Shown here: piece by piece, positions 9,064-20,110 of the stretch
How the letters are laid out: each line of letters starts with the position of its first letter
Position numbering within the stretch: the first letter of the stretch is position 1
NCBI GenBank assembly: GCA_902626575.1
Contig: CACOFY010000001.1
Coordinates: forward strand, 62,001 to 126,000
Length of the DNA stretch: 64,000 nucleotides
From: an uncultured Pelagibacteraceae bacterium
GTDB taxonomy: Bacteria; Pseudomonadota; Alphaproteobacteria; Pelagibacterales; Pelagibacteraceae
Direction of reading: 5' to 3'
Notes under the pieces: generated by a model
What the model was told of the DNA's origin: nothing
What the model saw: the letters and a program-made list of their open reading frames with translations, nothing else
The model's database searches: none
Program-made: the position numbers and the translations under genes

Positions 9064-10581
9064 ATGAATTTACAAGAAAAATTCAACATTCTATTAACAA
9101 AATTTAATCTTGGTAAGTTTGACGAGGTTATTTTTGAGGCTACTTTAATGTCAAAAAAATATCCAGCTCAAGAGGTATTTATAAATCTATTATCACTTTC
9201 CTACCAGGCAAAAGGTGAATTCAATAAATCAATATTAATTTTAGAAGAAGCGTTAAAAAAAGGTAAAAAAAACTTTAATTTTTGGAATAATTTGGGTTTG
9301 GGTTATCTTAAAATAAAAAATTTTAATAAATCAGAGGAGTGTTTAATTGAAGCAAATAAATTGAATCCAAAATTTATAAATACTTTAAATAATTTGGGAA
9401 ATTTATATGTTGAATTGAATAATTTTGATAAAGCAGAATTTTTTTTTAAAAAGGCATTAGAAATCAATGATAAAATAATAGAAACAAACTACAATCTAGC
9501 TACACTTTTACAATCAGTGGGTAGAATTGAAGATGCTAAGCATTTTTATAACAAAACATTGGATATAAACGAGAACTTTACTAGAGCTGATTTTGGTTTA
9601 GCAATGTTAGAAAAGTACGATTCTTCAAATAACCATATTAAAATTATGGAAAGTAAAACAAATAAAGAATTACATAAATCTAGCTATAAAGATTTATATT
9701 TTGCATTAGGAAAAGTTTATGAAGATATCGGCGATTTTGATAAATCCTTTTTGTATATAAAAAAAGGTAATGACATTAAAAAACAGATTACGAATTATCA
9801 AATTGAAAAAGATAAAAAATTATTTGAGGAAATAATTTCCTTTCAAGAAAAAAATGAACTAAATAACAATTCAAAAGAAAATATGAAGAATGTAATATTC
9901 ATACTTGGAATGCCAAGAACAGGAACATCAATGGTCGAACAAATTATATCAAATCACAGCGAAGTAGAAGGAGGTGGTGAAATCAGTTTACTCTCATTTT
10001 ACCTTGATAGATTTTTTAATAATAAAAATAAAAATCTGGACATAAATGAATATTTAAATTTAATTAAAAAAGAATATTTGAATTATTTAAATAAAATAAC
10101 AAAATCAAAAATCATAACAGATAAAGCTCCTTTAAATTTCAGATGGATAGGAATAATAAAATATCTATTTCCGAATTGTAAAATTATACACTGTAAACGA
10201 GACCCCTTAGAGAGTAGTTGGTCAATCTTTAAAAATGAATTTGAAAGAGGTATGTTTTTTTCAAACACATTCGAAGATATTGCAGAGTTTTATCACTTAT
10301 ATAAAAATTTAATGGATTATTGGAAAAAAAAATTTGATGACAATATTTTTGACTTAAATTATGAGGATTTAATTAATGATCCAGAAAATAAAATAAAAGA
10401 AATAATTAGTTACTGCGGTCTGAATTGGCAAGATAATTGTTTAGAATTTTATAAAAATAAAAAATCTATTAAAACTGTTAGTTTTATGCAAGCTAGAAAA
10501 CCTATTTACAAAGATTCTTTGAAAGGATCAAGTAAGTTTAAAAAACATTTAAATCAACTTGAAAAGTTACTTAAAACCTAA
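9064..10581 (+). CDS. TPR-containing sulfotransferase-family protein
   Basis: A 505-aa protein whose N-terminal half (about 5-250) is a run of TPR helices (for example FWNNLGLGYLKIKNF and NTLNNLGNLYVELNNF). The C-terminal half is a PAPS-dependent sulfotransferase fold: ILGMPRTGTSMVEQ near residue 279 is the 5'-phosphosulfate loop, and IIHCKRDPLESSWS near 373 is the 3'-phosphate motif. It starts immediately after the upstream stop and its end overlaps convergent tyrA by 4 nt. The acceptor is unknown; a cell-surface sugar or protein is possible. Confidence 0.85.
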   Translation: MNLQEKFNILLTKFNLGKFDEVIFEATLMSKKYPAQEVFINLLSLSYQAKGEFNKSILILEEALKKGKKNFNFWNNLGLGYLKIKNFNKSEECLIEANKLNPKFINTLNNLGNLYVELNNFDKAEFFFKKALEINDKIIETNYNLATLLQSVGRIEDAKHFYNKTLDINENFTRADFGLAMLEKYDSSNNHIKIMESKTNKELHKSSYKDLYFALGKVYEDIGDFDKSFLYIKKGNDIKKQITNYQIEKDKKLFEEIISFQEKNELNNNSKENMKNVIFILGMPRTGTSMVEQIISNHSEVEGGGEISLLSFYLDRFFNNKNKNLDINEYLNLIKKEYLNYLNKITKSKIITDKAPLNFRWIGIIKYLFPNCKIIHCKRDPLESSWSIFKNEFERGMFFSNTFEDIAEFYHLYKNLMDYWKKKFDDNIFDLNYEDLINDPENKIKEIISYCGLNWQDNCLEFYKNKKSIKTVSFMQARKPIYKDSLKGSSKFKKHLNQLEKLLKT

Positions 10582-11477
10582 TTTCTTCCAAAATCTGGTT
10601 TGTTAATATCTTGTTTTAATTTAATTATTTTTTGACGAACTTTTTTTGCGTCTTTCAATTTTCTAATAATGACTTTATTATTATTAGCCCGAATATTACG
10701 TTTAAACGATTTTAAATTTTTTATAAATAAATCTATAACTTGAGATATATTTTTTTTGTTACTAAAAAATATGTCTCTCCACATTATCTCGTTAGATGCG
10801 GCTATTCTAGAGAAATCCCTAAGTCCACCAGCGCTAAAGTTTAATAAATTGTATCTCTTTCTTTTTTCAAATTCTGTAGCGGTCTGGATTAAATTATAAG
10901 CAATAAGATGGGGTAAATGACTTGTTAGTGAAAATATTATGTCATGCTTTTTTGCATCCATAATAACAACTTTTGAACCAAGCTTTTTCCAAAATTTAGA
11001 TAAGACTTTTAATTTACTTTTATCAGTTTTTTTTTCTTTAATAAGTATACACCACCTATCATTAAACAAATTTGCATCACCATGTTCTGGACCACTTACC
11101 TCTGAACCAGAGATTGGATGGCTAGATATCCATGATATTCCTCTCTTTAATTTTTTTTTTGCAATTTTATAATTATTTTCTTTTGATGATCCAACATCAG
11201 TAAGAATTGTTTTATGGCTTAATTTTTTATTAATACTTCCAATAATTATTTCATATTCTGACAGGTGGGTTGCAATTATTATAAGATCCATATCAGAGAT
11301 TATATTTTTAAAGTTTTCGACAATTTTAAACTTACTTTTTATCTTTTTTAATTTTTTAATATTGGTAATAGATTTTTCTTTGACAAAAATATTTTTCGCA
11401 ATCTTATTTTTTGATGATGCTCTGAGAATTGATGACCCAATTAGCCCACAACCAATTATTAGAAGATTATTTATCAT
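10578..11477 (-). CDS. tyrA: Prephenate/arogenate dehydrogenase
   Basis: NAD(P)-dependent enzyme of tyrosine synthesis. The N-terminal Rossmann motif GCGLIGSS is at residues 9-16. The segment 'SSHPISGSEVSGPEHG' (about 116-131) and the 'TSHLPHLIAYNL' helix (about 183-194) are typical of the TyrA catalytic region. At 299 aa it is a single-domain enzyme without ACT or chorismate mutase fusion. It follows hisC with overlapping stop and start, a common alphaproteobacterial pair. Confidence 0.92.
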   Translation of the reverse strand: MINNLLIIGCGLIGSSILRASSKNKIAKNIFVKEKSITNIKKLKKIKSKFKIVENFKNIISDMDLIIIATHLSEYEIIIGSINKKLSHKTILTDVGSSKENNYKIAKKKLKRGISWISSHPISGSEVSGPEHGDANLFNDRWCILIKEKKTDKSKLKVLSKFWKKLGSKVVIMDAKKHDIIFSLTSHLPHLIAYNLIQTATEFEKRKRYNLLNFSAGGLRDFSRIAASNEIMWRDIFFSNKKNISQVIDLFIKNLKSFKRNIRANNNKVIIRKLKDAKKVRQKIIKLKQDINKPDFGRN

Positions 11478-12550
11478 TATATTATTTTATTGAGAGTTTT
11501 TATAAAAAGTGCATTTTCTCTACTTGAACCTATGCTAACTCTTAGTTTATTTTTCATATTATAAATTTTCATATCTCTCAAAATAATACCTTTTTTTTCT
11601 AATTTTTTTAAAACATAATTAGCAGATAGTTTACAAAAATCAAAATTAAGTAAGAAGAAATTTGGACCCGGTGAATTTGAAATGATTTTTTTACTTTCAA
11701 AAAATTTTTTTAGTTTTTTAGACCAGTATAAATTATGTTTTATTGATTTAATTATAAATTTTTTATCTTTCAATGCCTCTGTTGCATAAAGTTGTGCCAA
11801 TTTATTAACGTTAAATGGTGGCTTTATCTTGAAAAGTTCATTAATTATATTTTTTGGTCCATAACCCCAACCGACCCTCATTGAAGCAAGGCCGTATATC
11901 TTTGAAAAAGTTCTTAAGATAAAAACATTTTTACTGTTCTTGAATAAATTTAATCCATTTTGGTAGTCTTTATTTTTCATATATTCGAAATAAGCATCAT
12001 CAATTACCAATAAGATTTTGTTATTTAATTTTTTTCTTAAGTATTTAATTTCTTTAATCGTAATATAAGTTCCAGTTGGATTATTGGGGTTTGCGATGAA
12101 AACCATTTTAGTTTTATTTGTTGTCTTGGAAAGAATATTTTTCACTGAAACTTTAAAATTTTCTTCTTTTGCAAATACTACTTTTGCTCCAACTATTTTT
12201 GAATATATTCTGTACATTAAAAAACTAAATTCTGGAACTATTACCTCATCATTTTTGTTTAAAAATAATTGGCAAAGCATTTGAATTATTTCATCAGATC
12301 CAGATCCACAAATAATTTTATTAAAGTCACAATTATATGTCTTTGAAATTTGTTTTCTTAAAATTTTACATTTACCATCTGGATACTTATCTATTTTTTT
12401 GTTATTGAAACTATTTTTTTTAATTTTTGAACTAAAACCCAATGCAGATTCATTCGCCGAAAGTTTGATCAAATTTTTTATATTTCCAATCCTTGATTTT
12501 CCGGGTTTATACGTTTCTATATCAATTTTTCTAAATTTTAGCTGTTTCAT
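11477..12550 (-). CDS. hisC: Histidinol-phosphate aminotransferase
   Basis: PLP-dependent aminotransferase, fold type I. NPNNPTGTYI (about 153-162), the DDAYFEY segment and the Schiff-base lysine region RTFSKIYGLASMRVGW are visible, followed by the C-terminal RVSIG stretch. At 357 aa it is full length. Enzymes of this family beside tyrA often also transaminate aromatic precursors, so a dual role in histidine and tyrosine/phenylalanine synthesis is possible. It is divergent from metX across a 186-bp regulatory gap. Confidence 0.92.
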   Translation of the reverse strand: MKQLKFRKIDIETYKPGKSRIGNIKNLIKLSANESALGFSSKIKKNSFNNKKIDKYPDGKCKILRKQISKTYNCDFNKIICGSGSDEIIQMLCQLFLNKNDEVIVPEFSFLMYRIYSKIVGAKVVFAKEENFKVSVKNILSKTTNKTKMVFIANPNNPTGTYITIKEIKYLRKKLNNKILLVIDDAYFEYMKNKDYQNGLNLFKNSKNVFILRTFSKIYGLASMRVGWGYGPKNIINELFKIKPPFNVNKLAQLYATEALKDKKFIIKSIKHNLYWSKKLKKFFESKKIISNSPGPNFFLLNFDFCKLSANYVLKKLEKKGIILRDMKIYNMKNKLRVSIGSSRENALFIKTLNKII

Positions 12551-12619
12551 AATTATAAATTCAACCTTATAAATAAATTAACAAAATTTAATAGCAAAAT
12601 TAGGTATATTTTTTTAAAA

Positions 12620-12648
12620 TTGACATAACAAAAATCATTTAGTACATA
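12620..12648 (+). promoter_or_regulatory. Probable sigma-70 promoter of metX
   Basis: A perfect -35 box TTGACA at 12620-12625 is followed after 17 bp by a weaker -10 box TACATA at 12643-12648. Initiation about 6-8 bp downstream would fall on the G run at 12653-12655, the first bases of the SAM-II aptamer. The mRNA would therefore begin with the riboswitch. Confidence 0.6.
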
Positions 12649-12652
12649 AAAA

Positions 12653-12702
12653 GGGCGCTGATTTAACTGAATTGCGAGCGCGATAAAAAAACCGCTAAAT
12701 AA
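12653..12702 (+). ncRNA. SAM-II riboswitch upstream of metX
   Basis: The segment matches the SAM-II consensus closely: GCGCTGATTTAAC, then ATTGCGAGCGCG, then ATAAA, then GCTAAA. Stem P1 is GCGCT (12655-12659) with AGCGC (12677-12681). TTTA in the loop (12662-12665) can pair with TAAA of the downstream GCTAAA (about 12693-12698) to give the H-type pseudoknot that binds S-adenosylmethionine. It precedes metX, the classic SAM-II target, and is expected to lower expression when SAM is plentiful. A T8 run starts at 12704. Confidence 0.92.
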
Positions 12703-12736
12703 GTTTTTTTTCTCTCTCAATTCACAAATATTAAAA

Positions 12737-13855
12737 ATGAATAAAATTGATAAAGTAAAAAAAATTATAGTAGAAAAACCACTAAAACTCGATTGTGGTA
12801 AGACTATCAAAGATTTTCCATTGGCTTATGAAACTTATGGAAAATTAAATGATAGAAAAGATAATGCAATTCTTGTTTTTCATGCTTTAACAGGTGACCA
12901 ATTTGCTTCTGGTACAAACCCAATTACAAATAAAGAGGGATGGTGGAATTATGCTCTTGGGCCAGGTAAAGCAATTGATACTAATAAATTTTTTGTGATT
13001 TGTGCAAATGTTATTGGTGGATGTATGGGCTCATATGGTCCAAGCAATATAGGTGATAACGGTAAACCCTTAGGAACAAATTTTCCAGTAATAACTATTA
13101 ATGATATGGTTAATGCTCAGTATAACATCTTAGATTTTTTTAAAATTAACAAGTTATTTTCTGTCATTGGTGGTTCTATGGGCGGAATGCAGGTACTTCA
13201 ATTTGTCTCAAATTTTCCCGAAAAATCACATACTGCAATTCCAATTGCGTGTACTGCAAGTCATTCTGCTCAAAATATTGCATTAAATGAATTAGGAAGG
13301 CAGTCAATTATGGCTGACCATAATTGGATGGACGGGTTTTATGTGGAGAATAAAAAAGTTCCTGATAAAGGGCTAGCTGTTGCGAGGATGGCTGCTCATA
13401 TCACTTATTTGTCAAAAAAAGGTTTACAGGAAAAATTTGGAAGAAAGCTTCAAGAAAGAGATGATTTAAAATTTGGTTTTGATGCTGATTTTCAAATAGA
13501 AAGCTACCTAAGATATCAAGGCTCTGTTTTTGTAGATAGATTTGATGCAAATAGTTATTTATATATAACCAGAGCGATGGATTATTTTGATTTAACAAAA
13601 CAATTCAATGGTAACTTATCTAAAGCTTTTGAAAAGACAAATTCTAAATTTTTTGTCATCTCATTTACATCTGACTGGTTATATCCAACATCTGAAAATA
13701 GAGATATAGTTATAGCTTTGAACTCAATAAGTAAAGATGTAGGATTTATAGAAATAACATCAGATAAAGGGCACGATTCATTTTTATTGGATGTTCCAGA
13801 TTTTCTTAGTGCAGTAAAAAATTTTTTAGAAACCTCATATCAAAAATTAAAATGA
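12737..13855 (+). CDS. metX: Homoserine O-acetyltransferase
   Basis: Alpha/beta-hydrolase-fold acyltransferase that activates homoserine for methionine synthesis. The nucleophile elbow GGSMGGMQ lies near residues 141-148, the 'NVIGGCMGSYGPS' segment is typical of MetX, and the C-terminal histidine is in KGHDSF. At 372 aa it is full length. It is controlled by a SAM-II riboswitch and followed by metW with an ATGA overlap. Whether it uses acetyl-CoA or succinyl-CoA cannot be read safely from sequence. Confidence 0.95.
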   Translation: MNKIDKVKKIIVEKPLKLDCGKTIKDFPLAYETYGKLNDRKDNAILVFHALTGDQFASGTNPITNKEGWWNYALGPGKAIDTNKFFVICANVIGGCMGSYGPSNIGDNGKPLGTNFPVITINDMVNAQYNILDFFKINKLFSVIGGSMGGMQVLQFVSNFPEKSHTAIPIACTASHSAQNIALNELGRQSIMADHNWMDGFYVENKKVPDKGLAVARMAAHITYLSKKGLQEKFGRKLQERDDLKFGFDADFQIESYLRYQGSVFVDRFDANSYLYITRAMDYFDLTKQFNGNLSKAFEKTNSKFFVISFTSDWLYPTSENRDIVIALNSISKDVGFIEITSDKGHDSFLLDVPDFLSAVKNFLETSYQKLK

Positions 13856-14406
13856 AAAAAGAATTTTTTGAAATATCAAAGTTATTAAAAAAAAACTCTA
13901 AGGTATTAGATGTTGGATGCGGTGATGGCGAATTAATGAAATATATAACTGAAAATATAACAGAAAACGTAAGAGGTCTTGAAATTTCTAAAAATAATAT
14001 TCAAAAATGCATCGCAAAAGGGCTTACGGTAATAGAAGGGGATGCAGAAAAAGATTTACGACAATTCCCAAATTCCTCATATGATTTTGTGATATTGAGC
14101 CAGACACTTCAAGCTTTTCTTGACCCAGAGAATGTTATAAATGAACTCTTGAGAGTTGGAAAAAAAGCTATTGTATCTATACCAAATTTTGGTCATTGGA
14201 GAGTCAGATTAAATCTTCTTTTTAAAGGCCAAATGCCTATCACAGAAAATCTGCCAAATGAATGGTATAACACACCTAATTTACATATGTGTACGATAAG
14301 AGACTTTGTAAATTTTTGTAACAAAAAAAAAATAAAAATTGATTGTCCAAACTTATTTTATGTAAATTTATTTTCAGAACTCGGAATTTTTATTATTGAA
14401 AAATAG
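13852..14406 (+). CDS. metW: Methionine biosynthesis protein MetW
   Basis: A 184-aa protein with a class I methyltransferase fold; the SAM-binding motif VLDVGCGDGE is at about residues 18-27 and SIPNFGHWRVR at about 109-119. In proteobacteria metW nearly always follows metX and supports homoserine acylation; its own reaction is not settled. It overlaps metX by 4 nt, so the riboswitch should control both. Confidence 0.92.
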   Translation: MKKEFFEISKLLKKNSKVLDVGCGDGELMKYITENITENVRGLEISKNNIQKCIAKGLTVIEGDAEKDLRQFPNSSYDFVILSQTLQAFLDPENVINELLRVGKKAIVSIPNFGHWRVRLNLLFKGQMPITENLPNEWYNTPNLHMCTIRDFVNFCNKKKIKIDCPNLFYVNLFSELGIFIIEK

Positions 14407-15123
14407 ATGAATGTCGAAATTATAAAATGTTTAAAGGATAATTATTCTTATCTAATTACTGATAGTGATAGAAATAGTATTGTAATTGATCCTAGTGAAT
14501 CAGATCCAATAATAAAAATTATAGAAAAAAAAAAATTAAATTTAAAATTTATATTAAATACACACCATCATTTTGATCATATTGGTGGAAATGATGAATT
14601 AAAAAAGAAATATTCATCAGAGATTGTGGGTTTTAAAAAAGATAAGGATAGAATACCTGGTATAGATATTTCTGTTTCTGACAACGAAGTATGGAAATCG
14701 GGAAATTTTGAAGCTAAAATTATTTATATACCAGGACATACATCGGGTCATATTGCTTTCTATTTTTATAAGAATGAAATTTTATTTTCTGGTGATACTC
14801 TTTTTTCTTTAGGATGTGGTAGAGTATTTGAGGGAACGCATGAAGATATGTATAACTCTTTATCTAAATTCAAAAGTTTACCACCAAGTACTAAAGTTTA
14901 CTGTGGTCATGAATATACTTATAATAATTCATTATTTTGTATTAAGTATGATAGCGAAAATATTATGTTAAAAAAAAAAATAATCGAAATTGAAAAAAAG
15001 TTAAGAAAAAAAGAACCTACAATTCCCTCAACAATTAAAGATGAATTAGAATGCAATATTTTCCTAAGAGCAAAAACTCTTTCGGAGTTTTCAAAACTAA
15101 GAGATTTAAAGGATAATTTTTAG
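14407..15123 (+). CDS. gloB: Hydroxyacylglutathione hydrolase (glyoxalase II)
   Basis: Metallo-beta-lactamase-fold thioesterase that releases D-lactate and glutathione from lactoylglutathione. The binuclear zinc motif THHHFDHIGG is at about residues 52-61, with IPGHTSGH, FSGDTLFSLGCGR and YCGHEYT following in the usual order. At 238 aa it is slightly shorter than the approximately 250-aa norm. It begins directly after the metW stop and is probably read from the same transcript. Confidence 0.93.
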   Translation: MNVEIIKCLKDNYSYLITDSDRNSIVIDPSESDPIIKIIEKKKLNLKFILNTHHHFDHIGGNDELKKKYSSEIVGFKKDKDRIPGIDISVSDNEVWKSGNFEAKIIYIPGHTSGHIAFYFYKNEILFSGDTLFSLGCGRVFEGTHEDMYNSLSKFKSLPPSTKVYCGHEYTYNNSLFCIKYDSENIMLKKKIIEIEKKLRKKEPTIPSTIKDELECNIFLRAKTLSEFSKLRDLKDNF

Positions 15124-15133
15124 TTTATTAGCC

Positions 15134-15161
15134 TTGACTAAAATAGGTCTAGAACTATATT
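15134..15161 (+). promoter_or_regulatory. Probable promoter of the rplU-rpmA-obgE operon
   Basis: TTGACT at 15134-15139 and TATATT at 15156-15161, separated by 16 bp, resemble a sigma-70 promoter in the 64-bp gap between gloB and rplU. A ribosomal-protein operon is a likely place for a strong promoter. Confidence 0.55.
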
Positions 15162-15187
15162 GCTCCTATAAAAATTAGAAAGTAAAT

Positions 15188-15589
15188 ATGTCTTTTGCAA
15201 TAATTAAAACAGGTGGTAAACAGTATAAAGTAAGAGCTGGAGAAATACTTAAGGTAGAAAGGCTTGATGAAAAATCGACAAGCCCAAAAATTGAGTTTAA
15301 AGATGTTCTTGCTTATGGAGATGATAAGACTGCTGAAATTGGATCCCCAAAAATAGATGGTGCTAAGGTTGAAGCAAACTTAGTAAAGAATGGAAAAAAT
15401 AGAACTGTTTTAATTTTTAAAAAAAGAAGAAGAAAAAATTCTAGAAGAAAGAATGGACACAGACAGGAATTTTCATTAATTAAGATTAATAAAATTTTCT
15501 CAAAAGATGGGAAAGTATTTTCTGAAGTTAAAGAGAGTGTTGCAGATACAAAAAAAAAAGAAATTAAGAAAGAGGCAAAGACAAAGTAA
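15188..15589 (+). CDS. rplU: 50S ribosomal protein L21 with lysine-rich tail
   Basis: The N-terminus FAIIKTGGKQYKVRAGE and the later VLIFKKRRRKNSRRKNGHRQ are diagnostic of L21, which binds 23S rRNA. Family members are usually about 100-105 aa; this one is 133 aa, with a C-terminal extension of about 28 residues rich in Lys and Glu (ending EIKKEAKTK). It leads the conserved rplU-rpmA-obgE cluster. Confidence 0.95.
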   Translation: MSFAIIKTGGKQYKVRAGEILKVERLDEKSTSPKIEFKDVLAYGDDKTAEIGSPKIDGAKVEANLVKNGKNRTVLIFKKRRRKNSRRKNGHRQEFSLIKINKIFSKDGKVFSEVKESVADTKKKEIKKEAKTK

Positions 15590-15600
15590 TTAGGTAATTT

Positions 15601-15855
15601 ATGGCAACAAAAAAAGCAGGTGGATCATCAAGAAATGGAAGAGACAGCGCCGGCAGAAGGCTAGGTGTTAAGAAGTATGGTGGTCAGCAAGTAATTCCTG
15701 GTAATATAATTGTAAGACAAAGAGGAACTAAGATTTTCCCTGGCGAGCACGTTGGCATGGGAAAAGATCATTCTATATTCTCAAAAATAAAAGGAACAGT
15801 TAAGTTTAAAAAAAGTAAATCAGACAGAACTTTTGTTTCTGTAAAACCCAATTAA
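15601..15855 (+). CDS. rpmA: 50S ribosomal protein L27
   Basis: An 84-aa protein starting [16 protein letters not shown], with [17 protein letters not shown], the canonical L27 sequence near the peptidyl-transferase centre. The N-terminus has no cleavable extension of the Firmicute type. It sits 11 bp after rplU. Confidence 0.97.
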   Translation: MATKKAGGSSRNGRDSAGRRLGVKKYGGQQVIPGNIIVRQRGTKIFPGEHVGMGKDHSIFSKIKGTVKFKKSKSDRTFVSVKPN

Positions 15856-15874
15856 TCAATACAACTAAAAATAA

Positions 15875-17965
<2,091 letters not shown>

Positions 17966-17966
<1 letters not shown>

Positions 17967-19216
17967 TGAAAAAGTATTTAGATAAAATTGGTAAAAATTC
18001 AAAAAAAGCATCTATTAAATCGGTAACAACAACTAAGAAAAACAAAGTTTTGATCGATTTTGCAAATCTAATAAAAAAAAATAGAGCAAAAATAATATAT
18101 CAAAATAAAAAAGATCAAAAGTATGCGATAAAAAAAGGTATTAAAAATAATATGATCGAAAGATTAATTTTAAACTCAACAAGATTAAAACAAATCGAAA
18201 AATCAGTTGTTAAAATTGCGAATTTAAAGGATCCTGTAGATAAAACTCTTTTGATGTGGAAAAGACCTAATGGACTTAAAATAAAAAAAGTTACAATACC
18301 TATCGGTGTTATAGGAATAATTTATGAAAGTAGGCCCAATGTCACTTCTGACGTTTCAAGTCTTTGTTTTAAATCTGGTAATCCAGTCATTCTAAAAGGT
18401 GGATCTGAAGCATTTAATAGTAACAAAATATTAGTCTATTTATTTAAAGAAGCTTTAAAGAGAAATAGTGTTGATCCTAATTATGTTCAACTAATTGAAA
18501 ATAAAAGTAGAAAATCAGTATCTTATATGCTCACTAAAATGAGTAAGTATATTGATGTTATAATACCAAGAGGTGGGAAAAACTTAGTTAAAGAGGTTCA
18601 AAAAAGATCGTCGGTACCATATATAGGTCACTTAGAAGGTATATGTCATACTTATATTGATAAATTTGCAAAATTAGAGATGGCAAAAAAAATTATTTAT
18701 AATGCAAAGTTAAGAAATACAGCAATTTGCGGTGCTACTGAAACCGTTTTATTTCATGAAAAAATAATTAAAACTTTTATCAATCCAATTCTGAGTTTTT
18801 TGCAAAAAAATGGATGTGAAATTTATGCTGATGATAAAATCAGAAAAATTTACAAAGGAAAATTAAAAATAGCTAGTCCATCAGACTGGTCAAGAGAATA
18901 CTTGAGTCCAAAAATATCTGTAAAAGTAGTCCAAAATACTTGGGAAGCTATAAATCATATTAACAAGTATGGTACTATGCATACAGATGCAATCGTTACC
19001 TCCAAAAAGTCAGAAGCTGTACTTTTTGTTAAAAATGTAAAAAGTTCTATTGCAATTCACAATTCTTCGACACAATTTGCAGATGGAGAGGAGTTCGGTT
19101 TTGGTGGTGAGGTTGGTATTTCAACAAATAAAATACCTCCACGTGGACCAGTTGGTTTAAATGAGCTTGTTACCTACAAATATGAAGTTTATGGTTCAGG
19201 GCAAATAAGAAAATAA
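17966..19216 (+). CDS. proA: Gamma-glutamyl phosphate reductase
   Basis: NADPH-dependent reductase making glutamate 5-semialdehyde for proline. It belongs to the aldehyde dehydrogenase superfamily; the catalytic cysteine is in RNTAICGATET (about 250-260), and GVIGIIYESRPNVT and GHLEGICH are typical. At 416 aa it is full length. The expected third enzyme, ProC, is not in this window. Confidence 0.96.
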
Positions 19217-19217
19217 A

Positions 19218-19742
19218 TTGAAAAGTATAATAAAAAAAATTGGAATATTGGGTGGAACGTTTGATCCCGCCCACTTAGGGCATATAAAAATATCTAAAGA
19301 AGCAAAAAAAAAGTTTAAATTAGAAAAAGTTTATTGGGCAGTTACCAATAAAAATCCATTTAAAAACAAAAGTAAAAAAAGTTTAAATGATAGGATAAAT
19401 TATGCAAAAAAAATTAATAAAAAAAATAAATTTATATCTATTAAATGTTACGAAAATAAAATTAACTCTAATAGAACAATTGATCTTATTAAATATTTTA
19501 AAAAGAAAAATAATAAAAAGAAAATCTACTTTATAATGGGGGCTGATAATTTAATAAATCTTCACAAGTGGGAAAAATGGAGTCAACTCACTAAATTATG
19601 TGAAATCCTAGTTTTTGACAGAACAAAATATAAATCTAAATCTTTAAAATCAAAATCATATAAAAAATTGGCTAATAAGGGGCTTAGGTTTATTAACTTT
19701 AAAAAGGTAAATATTTCATCTTCTAAATTGAGAAAAATTTGA
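19218..19742 (+). CDS. nadD: Nicotinate-nucleotide adenylyltransferase
   Basis: Makes deamido-NAD from nicotinate mononucleotide and ATP. GILGGTFDPAHLGHI at residues 9-23 carries the nucleotidyltransferase (T/H)XGH motif, and GADNL and ISSSKLR complete the family pattern. The start is TTG at 19218, one base after the proA stop; no nearby ATG precedes the core motif. At 174 aa it is slightly short. nadD followed by rsfS is the conserved bacterial order. Confidence 0.9.
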   Translation: MKSIIKKIGILGGTFDPAHLGHIKISKEAKKKFKLEKVYWAVTNKNPFKNKSKKSLNDRINYAKKINKKNKFISIKCYENKINSNRTIDLIKYFKKKNNKKKIYFIMGADNLINLHKWEKWSQLTKLCEILVFDRTKYKSKSLKSKSYKKLANKGLRFINFKKVNISSSKLRKI

Positions 19743-19759
19743 TAGTCTTAATTTAATTA

Positions 19760-20110
19760 ATGGATAAAATTTCAGATTTAAAAACAATAATCTTAAAAAC
19801 ATTAGATAATAACAAGGCTTTAGATATAGTTAGTATTGATTTGACTGATAAAAGCTCAATTGCAGATCATATGATTATTGCTAGCGGTACATCATCTCGA
19901 CACATACAAGCTCTTTCAGAACAGGTTTTACAAAAGCTTAAGTTAAGTGGTTTAAAGCATTGTAAAATTGAAGGGAGTGAAAGTAACGACTGGAAATTAA
20001 TTGATGGCATAGATGTAATAATTCATATTTTTAACCCTGAAAAAAGAAAGTTTTATGAACTTGAAAAAATGTGGTCAGAGTTAATACCTAAAGAGAAAGT
20101 CTTAATATGA
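19760..20110 (+). CDS. rsfS: Ribosomal silencing factor RsfS
   Basis: A 116-aa member of the RsfS/Iojap family, which binds L14 and blocks subunit joining under starvation. The stretch SIADHMIIASGTSSRHIQAL and the WKLIDGIDVIIHIF region are diagnostic. In many proteobacteria rlmH follows; here the next gene is ctpA with an ATGA overlap, so rlmH is absent from its usual place. Confidence 0.93.
   Translation: MDKISDLKTIILKTLDNNKALDIVSIDLTDKSSIADHMIIASGTSSRHIQALSEQVLQKLKLSGLKHCKIEGSESNDWKLIDGIDVIIHIFNPEKRKFYELEKMWSELIPKEKVLI

Noticed and set aside
12553-12810. 85-codon minus-strand frame over the hisC-metX gap
   Set aside because: It runs antisense through the promoter, the SAM-II riboswitch and the start of metX and has no protein features; a shadow frame.
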